From Palsa-461 sp963768185 (lineage in GTDB: Bacteria > Actinomycetota > Acidimicrobiia > Acidimicrobiales > RAAP-2), in the NCBI GenBank assembly GCA_963768185.1, contig CAVYGS010000005.1, positions 434,001 to 498,000 of the forward strand: DNA of 64,000 nucleotides, in the 5' to 3' direction. Below the pieces are notes generated by a model. It did not search any database. It was not told the origin of the DNA and saw only the letters and a program-made list of their open reading frames with translations. The first letter of the stretch is position 1, and the number at the start of each line of letters is the position of its first letter. The translations under genes and the position numbers were made by a program. This document shows, piece after piece, positions 47,655 to 56,891 of the stretch.

Positions 47655-48526
47655 AGCCGGGCTCCCGTCCTCGAGGCGAGCACGGACAACCATCGGGCGC
47701 AGAACCGAGTGGGACGCGGACGGCACCGATGTGCGACCACGTCGAAACCGGCGCGTTCGATCGAGTCCAGCGCCGCGACACCACCGGCACTGAATGCGGC
47801 CACGGCGAGACGGGCGCGCAACGGCAGCGACGCCGCGAGTGGTGCGCCCTGCGCAAGCAGTTCGCGAGCCCGGCGGACCTCCTGGGCCACGGTGGCGCAC
47901 AGCGCCGGGCGCTGCTCGGCATCCAGCAATTGCTCGGCTGCGCAGCCGTGCGCCGCGAGGTCGGCCGCCGGAAGGTAGACGCGGCCCATCGCGGTGTCCT
48001 CGGCCACGTCCTGGAGGTGCTCGACGATCTGCAGTCCGACGCACACCGCGTCGGAGCGCGCGACCCGCTCGGGGCTCGAGCACCCGAGGACCAGCAGCAC
48101 CAGGCGACCGACGGGCGCCGCCGACAGCATGCAGTAGTCGGTGAGCTCTTCGAACGTCGCGTACCGCGTGACGACCTGATCACGGCGGTTGGCCTCGATC
48201 AGGTTGCGGAACGGATCGAGGGGGAGATCAAAGTGCGCGATGGTCGGCGCCAGCGCCACGAAGACCGGATGCTCCGCTGTGCCGGCCGCGGCCCGCTCGA
48301 GCTCGCGCTCGGCCCAGTCGAGCTGCGCCAGCCGGTCGCCCTCGGCCTCGTCACCGATGTCGTCGACCAGGCGCGCGAAGCCGTAGACCGCGAGCAGATG
48401 GGACCGAATCGCGCGGGGCAGCACGCGAGAAGCGACCGGGAAGTTCTCGGAGCCGGCTTGAGACATGACGTCGGAGGCCGACAACGACGGCGTGAAGGCC
48501 CGATGTCCTGTCGCTGGTGATGCCAC
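47651..48526 (-). CDS. hpnC: Hydroxysqualene synthase HpnC
   Basis: The 291-residue squalene synthase-family protein has motifs GFARLVDDIGDEAEGDR and EHLQDVAEDTAMGRVYLP, plus ENFPVASRVLPRAIRSHLLA near the start, typical of HpnC, which turns presqualene diphosphate into hydroxysqualene. GTG 48526 is preceded by GGAG about ten bases upstream. First gene of the eight-gene operon running left to dxs. Confidence 0.94.
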   Translation of the reverse strand: MASPATGHRAFTPSLSASDVMSQAGSENFPVASRVLPRAIRSHLLAVYGFARLVDDIGDEAEGDRLAQLDWAERELERAAAGTAEHPVFVALAPTIAHFDLPLDPFRNLIEANRRDQVVTRYATFEELTDYCMLSAAPVGRLVLLVLGCSSPERVARSDAVCVGLQIVEHLQDVAEDTAMGRVYLPAADLAAHGCAAEQLLDAEQRPALCATVAQEVRRARELLAQGAPLAASLPLRARLAVAAFSAGGVAALDSIERAGFDVVAHRCRPRPTRFCARWLSVLASRTGARL

Positions 48527-48553
48527 CCCCGCAGCTCCTCACGTATTGCGCCA

Positions 48554-48568
48554 GTGACCGGTGGTCAC
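48554..48568. promoter_or_regulatory. Palindrome GTGACC-GGT-GGTCAC, possible operator of the hopanoid operon
   Basis: A perfect 6+6 inverted repeat with a three-base centre, 28 bp upstream of the hpnC start and overlapping the expected transcription start. No regulator gene is adjacent, so the cognate protein is unknown. Confidence 0.5.
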
Positions 48569-48573
48569 CCTTT

Positions 48574-48600
48574 GTTATACGTGCGGGGACGCTTCGTCAA
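48574..48600 (-). promoter_or_regulatory. Putative hopanoid operon promoter
   Basis: On the minus strand TTGACG (48600-48595) and TATAAC (48579-48574) are separated by 15 bases, slightly short of the optimum. They lie just upstream of the palindrome at 48554-48568 in an AT-richer stretch. Confidence 0.45.
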
Positions 48601-48753
48601 GAAGCCAGACGCGCGAAAACACACACTCCCGGTGGGAGCGCGTCGTTTGCTACCGCGTTGTTCTACCACCCAAACGTTCGCTTGACTATCTCTCTCGACG
48701 CGTTTTCGCGGGTCCCACCACATCGCCAGGCAGCGCCCGTAGCGTGAGCCGCA

Positions 48754-50316
48754 GTGGGCAGCGCAATCGATCGGCGCCAATTCTTTCGCCGCGCCGGCAC
48801 GTTCGGATTCTCGGTCAGTTCCGCCGCGCTCATCGGCGCCGGTTGCGCCAAAGCTCCGGTCGCGGCCCCGCCGACCTCCTCGACCACGACCTCGACATCG
48901 GGACCGCTCGACTGGACCGAACTCCAACCGATGCTCTCGGGCTCGCTCGTCCTTCCCACCGACCCCAGCTACGGAAGCACCAAGCTGCTGTTCAACGAAC
49001 AGTTCGACGGCGTCGATCCAGCGGCGATCGCGCTCTGCACGACCCCGACCGACGTGCAGCGCTGCGTGTCCTTCGCCCGTGAACACGGCGCCGCGGTCGC
49101 GGCGCGCTCGGGCGGGCACAGCTACGGGGGCTACTCGCTCAGCACCGGACTGGTCATCGACGTCACCGCCATGTCGGCAATCTCGGTGTCGCCGGCCTCC
49201 GCGCAGATCGGGGCGGGGGCCAGACTCATCGACGTCTACAACACGCTCGGCAACGCCGGGGTGCTCTTGCCCGGAGGCTCGTGTCCGACCGTGGGGATCG
49301 CCGGGCTGACGCTCGGGGGCGGGATCGGCGTGTTCGACCGCCTTTACGGTCTCACCTGCGACAACCTCCGCTCCGCGCAGATGGTGCTGGCCGACGGCAG
49401 CATCGTCACCGCAAGTCCCTCGGAGAATTCGGATCTCTTCTGGGCCTGCCAGGGAGGCGGAGGCGGAAACTTCGGCATCGCCACGTCGTTCGAATTCGGG
49501 GTCCACCCGATCCCTGACGACATCGCCCTGTTCACCTTGGACTGGCCCTGGTCGGCCGCCCAGAGCGTGCTCGGCGCCTGGCAGGCATGGCTCGGAACGA
49601 TCCCCGACGGGCTCTGGTCGAACTGCCAGCTCTTGGCGAGCGGCCCGACGCTGTCGGTGCGGGTCGCCGGTGTCTTCGCCGGGACGACGAGCGCCCTCGA
49701 CACCGAACTCGCCCCGCTCCTCTCGGCGGTCGGCTCCCCGCCCACCGACCGCTTCGTCGGACCCGAGAGCTACTTGAACGCCATGTTCATCGAGGCCGGT
49801 TGCGAAGGCTTGAGCGTCGGTGAGTGCCATCTCCCTTCGCAGACCCCGGACGGAACCCTGAGCCGATCCGCCTACGCCGCCAAGTCCACCTTCGTCATGA
49901 GCCCACTCAACGCGAACGGCCTCGACGCGGCGGCCAATGCGTTGGCCTCGTCCCAGCAGATCGCGCCGGGGCTGGGAGCGGCGTTCTTGTTCGACTCCTA
50001 CGGAGGGGCGATCAACTCGGTCGCACCCTCGGCCACCGCCTTCGTCCACCGCCAGGCGCTGGCTGGGATCCAGATGACCGGGACCTGGGGATCGGGCACC
50101 GAGCCGAGCGACGCCGCGTCGTGGCTGACGTCGGCCGCCACCGCGCTTGCCCCCTACACGAGCGGCGCCTACCAGAACTACATCGACCCGACGCTCGCGG
50201 ATTGGCAGCAGGCCTACTACGGAGCGAACCTGGCCCGACTGGTCAAGGTGAAAGCGGCGGTCGACCCCGACGACTTCTTCCACTTCGCCCAGTCGATCCC
50301 GACCACGCTGGCGTGA
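48754..50316 (+). CDS. Secreted FAD-linked oxidase, berberine-bridge (BBE) type
   Basis: The 520-residue protein has a Tat-like signal (DRRQFFRRAGTFGFSVSSAA) followed by a lipobox-like LIGAGC, then a Thr/Ser linker. The FAD-binding PCMH domain contains VAARSGGHSYGGYSLSTG, where His is the usual covalent FAD site, and CPTVGIAGLTLGGGIGVFDR. The C-terminal BBE motif is YQNYIDPTLADWQQAYYGAN with DPDDFFHFAQSIP. Probably oxidises a sugar or alcohol outside the membrane. Stop overlaps the methylase start (GTGA). Confidence 0.9.
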   Translation: MGSAIDRRQFFRRAGTFGFSVSSAALIGAGCAKAPVAAPPTSSTTTSTSGPLDWTELQPMLSGSLVLPTDPSYGSTKLLFNEQFDGVDPAAIALCTTPTDVQRCVSFAREHGAAVAARSGGHSYGGYSLSTGLVIDVTAMSAISVSPASAQIGAGARLIDVYNTLGNAGVLLPGGSCPTVGIAGLTLGGGIGVFDRLYGLTCDNLRSAQMVLADGSIVTASPSENSDLFWACQGGGGGNFGIATSFEFGVHPIPDDIALFTLDWPWSAAQSVLGAWQAWLGTIPDGLWSNCQLLASGPTLSVRVAGVFAGTTSALDTELAPLLSAVGSPPTDRFVGPESYLNAMFIEAGCEGLSVGECHLPSQTPDGTLSRSAYAAKSTFVMSPLNANGLDAAANALASSQQIAPGLGAAFLFDSYGGAINSVAPSATAFVHRQALAGIQMTGTWGSGTEPSDAASWLTSAATALAPYTSGAYQNYIDPTLADWQQAYYGANLARLVKVKAAVDPDDFFHFAQSIPTTLA

Positions 50317-51369
50317 TCAAGTACCTCGGATCCAAGCGGCGGCTGGTCCCGGTGCTCACCGAGATGGTGAGCGCGTCGGGGCGCGCGCACCGCGCTCGAC
50401 CTGTTCACCGGGACCACCCGCGTTGCCCAGGCGATGAAGGCCCTCGGCGTCGAGGTGACCGCCGTGGACGTGGCGCGGTACGCCGAGGTCTTCGCCCGCT
50501 GCTACATCGAGACCGACGCCCGCACCGTCGACCAGCGAGAGCTCTCCCTCGCCATCGACCACCTCGAGCACCTGGCCCCGGTCGAGGGGTACGTGACCGA
50601 GACGTTCTGCCGGCGCTCCCGGTTCTTCCAGCCCTTCAACGGCGAGCGGATCGACGCCATCCGCGAGGGGATCGAACGCGAGTTCTCGGGCCACCCCCTC
50701 CAACCGGTCCTCGTCACGAGTCTGATCGAGGCCGCCGACCGGGTCGACTCGACCACCGGGGTGCAGATGGCCTACGTGAAGCAGTGGGCCACCCGGTCGT
50801 TCAACCGTCTCGAGCTGCGCGTGCCGGACCTGCTGGACGGGTCGGGCGCCGCAGTCCGCGGCGACGCCTGCGCGCTGGCCGCGGCGCTCGGCCACTTCGA
50901 CGTCGCCTACCTCGACCCGCCGTACAACCAACACCGCTACTTCACCAACTACCACGTCTGGGAAACGCTGGTGGCCTGGGACGCACCCGAGCACTACGGG
51001 GTGGCCTGCAAACGTGCCGACGCGCGCGACGACCGCACGAAAAGCGTCTTCAACTCGAAGCGCACGATGCCCGAGGCGCTGGCCCAGGTCGTGTCCGAGG
51101 TCGACTGCGGCTTGTTGATCCTCTCCTACAACGACGAGTCATGGCTGACCCTTGACGAGCTCGTCGCGATGTGCGGCCACCACGACACCGTCCGCACGCT
51201 CAGCTTCGACTCCGCCCGCTATGTCGGAGCCCGCATCGGCATCCACAGCCCGGCCGGAGTGCGGGTCGGGACCGTCTCGCATGTGCGCAACCACGAGTAC
51301 CTGGTCGTGGCCGGGACTCGAGCGGCCGTCGATCGGGCGACCACAGCCGCGACGCCCCGGGTGGCCTGA
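50313..51369 (+). CDS. D12-class DNA adenine-N6 methyltransferase, one frameshift
   Basis: GTG 50313 starts VIKYLGSKRRLVPVLTEMVS, the N-terminal hallmark of D12-class (Dam-like) methylases. One extra G at 50378-50381 breaks the frame; the next frame continues with LDLFTGTTRVAQAMKALG (SAM motif) to the stop at 51369. The catalytic motif is DVAYLDPPYNQHRYFTNYHV (DPPY). No restriction endonuclease gene is adjacent, so it is either an orphan regulator-type methylase or a remnant. Start overlaps the upstream oxidase gene by 4 bp. Confidence 0.85.
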
Positions 51370-51640
51370 GATCCGAGGCGGTTTGCGCGCGGCCCCAGCC
51401 GACCGGGCAGCTCCGCTCGGCGTCAACGGGCCGTTTCAGGTTGACTCGGTCGATGCTCTTTCGGTGATGGCGCGCGGCCCAGGCGAAGCAGGCCAAGCCC
51501 GCCACGACCGCGACCGCCCCGACAACCGCCCACTGGGCGTGGCCGCTCATTGCCGAGCCATGAATGACCTTGGTTCCTTGGAGGATGAAGACCGCGCCGA
51601 CCGCACAGAGCACGATCCCGATCCCCGCGCGTGCCCTCAT
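51200..51640 (-). CDS. Small two-helix membrane protein; C-terminus uncertain
   Basis: MRARAGIGIVLCAVGAVFIL then HGSAMSGHAQWAVVGAVAVV matches a short actinobacterial two-transmembrane family with the GSxMSG...W pattern, normally about 65-70 residues. Here the frame continues to 51200, overlapping the convergent methylase by about 170 bp with an Arg/Pro-rich tail, so the real end is probably near 51420 and a frame error is suspected. Confidence 0.5.
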   Translation of the reverse strand: MRARAGIGIVLCAVGAVFILQGTKVIHGSAMSGHAQWAVVGAVAVVAGLACFAWAARHHRKSIDRVNLKRPVDAERSCPVGWGRAQTASDLRPPGASRLWSPDRRPLESRPRPGTRGCAHARRSRPALRPGCGCRCGLRHSGRSRS

Positions 51641-51863
51641 CGTTTGGCTCCATTCTCGACACCAGGACCGCGACGATTTCGTCGCCTTCGCCAACGAAGG
51701 GCAGTTCCTGGACGCTCAACCGTCGCTTGTCTTGCAATACGGCTGAGCGACCGAGAGGGATTGTCGAGTTGAGGTGTTTCTGAGCCGTGCGAGAGAACGC
51801 GTCGACGCAATGTCGAGAAGGGGGCGCTGCCGCCGCTGGCCTCCGTGCTCATAGTCTGGCCCT

Positions 51864-53265
51864 GTGCCTCCGAAGTCCGCCGGAACGAGTCGCGAGGGGT
51901 CCGAGCAACGGATCGCGGTCGGCCGTCGCGTCTTTCTCGGCCTCGTCGGTCTGGGTGCTGCCGGCATCGTGTTCGGCGCCAAGGTGCAGAACGTCGTTGG
52001 CAACGTCGTCGGCTCAGGACTGGGTGGACTGCTTGCCATTTGGCGACCAGTTCCGCATTTACTCGATCTCCGGGACGCTCCCGGTCATCTCGCGCTCGAA
52101 GTACCGACTCGAGGTCAGCGGACTCGTCGACTCGGCCCCGGAGATACACGATCGACGATCTCGAGGCGATGCCTCGCACCGCGTTCGTGAAGGATTTCCA
52201 CTGTGTCACCGGCTGGTCTGTCCCCAACGTCGATTGGGAAGGCGTGCGGCTCTCGGAGATCCTCGATGACGTGGGCGTGCAGGACGCCGCGGTGGCGCTG
52301 AGCTTTCGAGTCCTACGACGGTGTCGACACCGAGAGCCTGACGCTCGATCAGGCGCGTCTGCCCGACGTCATCGTGGCGTACCGCATGCTCGGCGCCCCG
52401 GTCACCACAGCACACGGCGGGCCCGGTGCGGCTGTACGTCGCTCCCATGTTCGGCTACAAGTCGCTCAAGTGGCTGTCGGCGATCAGGGTCGTCGACCGA
52501 GTCGAACCCGGGTTCTGGGAGCAGAACGGCTATCCCGTCAACGGGTGGATCGACGGATCGACGGGTGCCACCGATCCGTCCTTGACCGGTGGAGGCGGCG
52601 TGACGCCCGCCGTCGCAGCTCGTCCGCGCCCCACCCTGCGGATCGTGCGATTCGACGCCGTGCAACGTGCCGCCCACTGGGCCAATGCGTTGCTGTTCGG
52701 CATCCTCATGGCTGACGGCCCTGCCGCTGTACTTCGGGTCGATCGCCGGCGTGGTCGGGCGCCGCACCCTCGTGGAGGAGATCCACCTGTGGGCCGGTAT
52801 CGCGCTGCCGCTCCCGCTCCTCGATCGCCCTCTTAGGTCCCTGGGGATCCGAGTTCCGCCGTGACCTCCGCCGTGATCAGCGTCTGGACGAGGGACGAGG
52901 TGACCTGGCTGAAGCGCCTGGGGCGGAAGGCCCCCCGGGTCGTCGACAAGTTCAATCCCGGCCAGAAGCTGAACGCCATCTTCACCGGCGCCGCCATCGT
53001 GGTGATGCTGGCCTCCGGCGCGATGCTCAAGTGGTTCCGGTTCTTCCCGGTCGATTGGCGGACTGGTGCCACGTTCGTCCATGACGCGTTCGCGTACGCG
53101 ATCTTCATCGTGGTCGCCGGTCACGTGCTCTTCGCCTTCACCCACCCCGAGTCGCTTCGCTCCATGATCAAGGGCAAGGTCACCCAGACCTGGGCCGCCC
53201 GCCACGCGCCGGGCTGGCTGGCCGAAGAGCAATCGAAGGCGGAGCCCGACCCCACGGGCCGCTAG
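51864..53265 (+). pseudogene. Membrane molybdopterin oxidoreductase (SUOX fold) joined to cytochrome b561-like domain, about seven frame breaks
   Basis: An N-terminal anchor helix (RRVFLGLVGLGAAGIVFGAK) is followed, across shifted frames, by LPFGDQFRIYSISGTLP, RRYTIDDLEAMPRTAFVKDF, the molybdenum-ligand Cys in FHCVTGWSVPNVDWEGVRL, and RLYVAPMFGYKSLKWLSAIR. The frame then runs without a stop into RFDAVQRAAHWANALLFGIL and LTALPLYFGSIAGVVGRRTL, with FNPGQKLNAIFTGAAIVVML and HDAFAYAIFIVVAGHVLFAF at the end: a four-helix cytochrome b561/FdnI-like unit with haem His candidates. Breaks near 52030-52034, 52136-52139, 52304-52306, 52422-52424, 52710-52711, 52821-52823 and 52875. The membrane part may originally have been a separate gene starting at GTG 52600. 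Confidence 0.75.
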
Positions 53266-53317
53266 CCGTGCCCGGTGCCCGCATGCAGGGGCCAGCCGCC
53301 GGTGCAACAGTGGGCCG

Positions 53318-54301
53318 ATGAGCACCGCTGAACGAACCGACGCTGCGCCTCGCCGGGGGATCACCATCCCCTTCGACGTCCCGCTGCACGAGCACCGACG
53401 CTGGTTCGATCTCCTCGTCGAGCTCGGCTACACCGACGTGTGGTCCGCCGAGGTCGACGGGGGCGACGGGTTCACCCCGCTCGCGCTGGCGGCCGCGTGG
53501 GCGCCGTCACTCAACCTCGGCATCGCGATCGCGCCGGCCTATACCCGCGGCCCGGCGCTCATGGCCCAGACCGCGGCGGCCATGGCCGACGCCGCCCCGG
53601 GCCGGTTCGCCCTCGGGATCGGCTCCTCTTCCGAGGTCATCGTGGGCCGCTGGAACGGCATCGACTTCGTCGACCCCTATAAGAAGGTGCGCGACGTCTT
53701 GCGCTTCGTGAAGGCGGCGCTCACCGGCGAGCGCGTCGAGGGCGAGTTCGCCACCTTCGAGAGCCGCGGCTTCCGCCTGGCGCGCGTCCCGGCCCCGGTG
53801 CCACCCATCTACCTGGCGGCGCTGCGGCCCGGCATGCTGTCGCTCGCCGGTCGGGAGGCCGACGGTGCCATCTTGAACTGGCTCGGGCCCGACGACGTCA
53901 AGCAGGCGGTGGCCGAGATCGGTGGCGAGGGCCACAAGGAGGTCGTGGCCCGAATCTTCGTCATCCCCAACCCCGACGCCAACGTGGCCCGCGCCGTCGG
54001 ACGCCGCATGATCACCGCCTACCTGAACGTCGAGGCGTACGCCGAGTTCCAGCGCTGGCTCGGGCGCGGCCCGCTCCTCCAGGGCATGTGGGACAAGTGG
54101 TCGGCCGGTGATCGCAAAGGCGCGCTGGAGGCGATCCCCGACGAGGTGGTCGACGACCTGATCGTCCATGGGTCGGTCGAGGTGTGCCGGGAAAAGATCG
54201 AGCGCTACGCGGCGAACGGCGTGACCGTGACCGCCCCGATGGTGATCCCGATCGGCATCGAACTCGAGCACGCGATCCGGGGCCTCGCGCCGACCGCCTG
54301 A
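53318..54301 (+). CDS. LLM-class F420-dependent oxidoreductase
   Basis: The 327-residue luciferase-like protein contains LLVELGYTDVWSAEVDGGDG, LNLGIAIAPAYTRGPALMAQ, PGRFALGIGSSSEVIVGRWN and PPIYLAALRPGMLSLAGREA. The last block places it in the F420 subgroup. Intact single frame; ATG 53318. Only distantly similar to the protein at 485-1492. Substrate unknown. Upstream of an amidase on the same strand after 177 bp. Confidence 0.9.
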   Translation: MSTAERTDAAPRRGITIPFDVPLHEHRRWFDLLVELGYTDVWSAEVDGGDGFTPLALAAAWAPSLNLGIAIAPAYTRGPALMAQTAAAMADAAPGRFALGIGSSSEVIVGRWNGIDFVDPYKKVRDVLRFVKAALTGERVEGEFATFESRGFRLARVPAPVPPIYLAALRPGMLSLAGREADGAILNWLGPDDVKQAVAEIGGEGHKEVVARIFVIPNPDANVARAVGRRMITAYLNVEAYAEFQRWLGRGPLLQGMWDKWSAGDRKGALEAIPDEVVDDLIVHGSVEVCREKIERYAANGVTVTAPMVIPIGIELEHAIRGLAPTA

Positions 54302-54478
54302 GGGCCCGCTCCGGCGGCCGGGTCGGGGCGCCTCGAGTTCGGCCACATCGGCGAGCGCGCACTGCGAGTCGGTGGCGCGATCAGGGACTCCCAGCCCCGG
54401 AGCACGAGGGTTCGCCGGCCGACCGAGCCGGACCCCCGGCAGGTGTCATCCAGGGCGATTCCGTGGTAGTGCGGGAGC

Positions 54479-55891
54479 GTGGACTTTGACTTCCGCCGAG
54501 ACTCGATCGTCCAGCTGGCCGGCCTGGTGCGCCGGAAGGAAGCATCGGCGACCGAGATCACCACGGCCGCGCTGGCCCGCATCGAGGACCTGAACCCGAC
54601 GGTCAACGCCTTCGTCGCGCTCGACGCGGAGCGGGCGCTCGAACAGGCCGGCGCCATCGACCACATCGTCCAAAGTGGCGGTGACCCCGGGCCGCTCGCC
54701 GGTGTCCCCATCGGGGTGAAGGACCTGGAGGACGCCGCGGGCTACCCGACCACCCACGGCTCACCGATGTGGGCCGACGAGCCGCCGGCCGAGCACGACT
54801 CGGTGCTCGTGGCACGGTTGCGAACCGCCGGTTGCGTGGTCGTCGGCAAGACGAATACGCCGGACCTCGGGTGGACCGCGAAAACCGAGAACGCGCTGTT
54901 CGGCGCCACGCGGAATCCCTGGAACCTCGACCACACGAGCGGCGGATCCTCTGGGGGGACGGCGGCGGCACTGGCGGCGGGAATGGTCCCGCTCGCCACC
55001 GGCTCCGACGGCGGTGGCTCGATCAGGATCCCGGCCGCCTGCTGCGGGCTGTCGGGCTTCAAGCCCTCGCTCGGCCGGGTGCCCTCCGGCGGACCCGAGG
55101 CGCCCGGATGGCCGCTGCTCTCGTCCAAGGGACCGATGGCTCGGCGCATCGAGGACTCCGTGCGCGCCCTCGACGTGGTCGTCGCGCCGGACCCGACCGA
55201 CCTGCGCTCGCTCCCCCGGCCCGAGGCCTCGTGGCTCGCCGCCCTGGACGACCCGCACCCGCCCACCCGCGTGCTGTGGTCCCCGACGCTCGGCTACGCG
55301 ACCGCGGACGCCGAGGTGCTCGAGATCTGCGAGCGCGCCGTCGGCGTGCTCGAGTCGCTCGGCGCCGAGGTGGTCGTTTTGGACTCGGTGTTCGACGAGG
55401 ATCCGTTGGGGAGCTGGCTCACGTTGACGGGCGTCTACCTGCTGCGTTCCTTCGAGGACCGGGCGGCCGTCGCCGGCTGGGTCGACCTCGACCCGATGCT
55501 GTCTTTTCTCCTCGATCGCGCCCGCTCGGTGACCGGGGTCGAGATGGCCCGTGCGCTCGACGCGTGCCATCGCGTGAACTACCGCCTGGTCCAGCTCTTC
55601 GCCGACGCCCGGATCCTGGTCACCCCGACCTGCGCCGGCGCGGCGCCACCGATCGCACTTGGCGGCCTCGGGATCGTGAACGGTGAGGAGACCCCGAACT
55701 GGGTCGCCTTCACCTACCCGTTCAACATGAGCGGGTCCCCGGCGGCCACCGTGAACGCAGGGTTCACCGCGGCCGGCCTGCCGGTCGGGCTCCAGCTCAT
55801 CGGCCCGGCCCACGGCGATCTTGTCGTCCTCAGGACGGCGGCCGCACTCGAGGAGGCGCTCGGGATCGACCAGCTGGCCGCGGTGGGGTGA
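54479..55891 (+). CDS. Amidase signature family hydrolase
   Basis: The 470-residue amidase has the Ser-Ser-Lys triad: Lys in AGVPIGVKDLEDAAG, cis-Ser and Ser nucleophile in TSGGSSGGTAAALAAGMVPL and ATGSDGGGSIRIPAACCGLS. Not the GatA of the glutamyl-tRNA amidotransferase on present evidence, since GatB/GatC are absent. GTG 54479 starts it; GGGAG lies a few bases upstream. Substrate unpredictable. Confidence 0.92.
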   Translation: MDFDFRRDSIVQLAGLVRRKEASATEITTAALARIEDLNPTVNAFVALDAERALEQAGAIDHIVQSGGDPGPLAGVPIGVKDLEDAAGYPTTHGSPMWADEPPAEHDSVLVARLRTAGCVVVGKTNTPDLGWTAKTENALFGATRNPWNLDHTSGGSSGGTAAALAAGMVPLATGSDGGGSIRIPAACCGLSGFKPSLGRVPSGGPEAPGWPLLSSKGPMARRIEDSVRALDVVVAPDPTDLRSLPRPEASWLAALDDPHPPTRVLWSPTLGYATADAEVLEICERAVGVLESLGAEVVVLDSVFDEDPLGSWLTLTGVYLLRSFEDRAAVAGWVDLDPMLSFLLDRARSVTGVEMARALDACHRVNYRLVQLFADARILVTPTCAGAAPPIALGGLGIVNGEETPNWVAFTYPFNMSGSPAATVNAGFTAAGLPVGLQLIGPAHGDLVVLRTAAALEEALGIDQLAAVG

Positions 55892-55895
55892 CCCC

Positions 55896-56891
55896 TTAGA
55901 CCAGGTCGGCTTCGGTCACCAGGTTCCGCAGCGGCTCGCCCCGCAGATAGCGCCCCAGGTTCTCGTCGAAGAGGGCGGCCTGCCGGTCGGCTTGTCCCAC
56001 ACCGTTCCCCGAGTTGTGCGGCGTGATGCGCACGCGCGGGTGGACCCAGAGCGGGCTGTCCTCGGGCAGCGGCTCGGTCGCGAAGACGTCCAGCACCGCC
56101 GCACCGATCGACCCGGCGTCCAGGGCGGCGACCAGTGCCTCCTCGTCGACGATCGAGCCGCGGCCGATGTTGATCAAGAGCGCGTGCGGCGCCATGTCGT
56201 TGAGGAACGTCTCGTCGACGAGGTGATGGGTCGAGGCGTTCGACGGCGCGCACAGGGCCACGACATCGGCCTGACCGAGCACCTCGGGCAGCGCGTCGGG
56301 CGTGACCACCGCCACCAGCGTGTCGTCGGGGTCGGGGTGCCGCCGGACGCCCACGACGGTCGCGCCGAAGGCCAGCGCGAGCCGCGCCACCTCGCGCCCG
56401 ATGGACCCGAAGCCGACGACGACCCATCGGGACCCGGCCACCTCGGCGAACTCGTGGGTCTCCCATCGGCGGGCGGCCTGGGCGGCCGCCCATCGCTCGG
56501 GTTCTTGGAAGTGGTCGAGAGCGGTCCGCAGGACGTACTCGGCGATCGGGACACTGTGCACGTCGGACTTGGTGAACGCGACACCCCGGCGGATCAGCTC
56601 GGCGAAGAACGGCGCCTCGAACCCGGCCGCCGCCGACTGGAACCAGCGCAGCGTCTCCAGCCGGCGCACCAGCCCGAAGAACGGCCGGCGCAGACCTTCG
56701 AAGAGGTCCGTGGTGGACCACGCGACCTCGATGCCGCTGTGATCCCGGTCGACCGCCGAGCCGTCGCCGGCCCGCAGCGAGGTGTCGGCCTCCATCGAGA
56801 CAAGCTCGATCCCGTTGTGGCGCTCGAGGAGCCCGGGCCCGTAGTGGCGCGCGCTCCCCTCGGTGAGCAGGACCCGCACCGACGCGCTCAA
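55896..56891 (-). CDS. D-isomer-specific 2-hydroxyacid dehydrogenase
   Basis: The 331-residue NAD(P)-dependent dehydrogenase has the Rossmann motif WVVVGFGSIGREVARLALAF, Arg in LINIGRGSIVDEEALVAALD, Glu in DVFATEPLPEDSPLW and the catalytic His in VRITPHNSGNG. Reduces or oxidises a 2-keto/2-hydroxy acid. The start overlaps the acyl-CoA dehydrogenase stop by 4 bp, so the two form an operon. Confidence 0.92.
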   Translation of the reverse strand: MSASVRVLLTEGSARHYGPGLLERHNGIELVSMEADTSLRAGDGSAVDRDHSGIEVAWSTTDLFEGLRRPFFGLVRRLETLRWFQSAAAGFEAPFFAELIRRGVAFTKSDVHSVPIAEYVLRTALDHFQEPERWAAAQAARRWETHEFAEVAGSRWVVVGFGSIGREVARLALAFGATVVGVRRHPDPDDTLVAVVTPDALPEVLGQADVVALCAPSNASTHHLVDETFLNDMAPHALLINIGRGSIVDEEALVAALDAGSIGAAVLDVFATEPLPEDSPLWVHPRVRITPHNSGNGVGQADRQAALFDENLGRYLRGEPLRNLVTEADLV

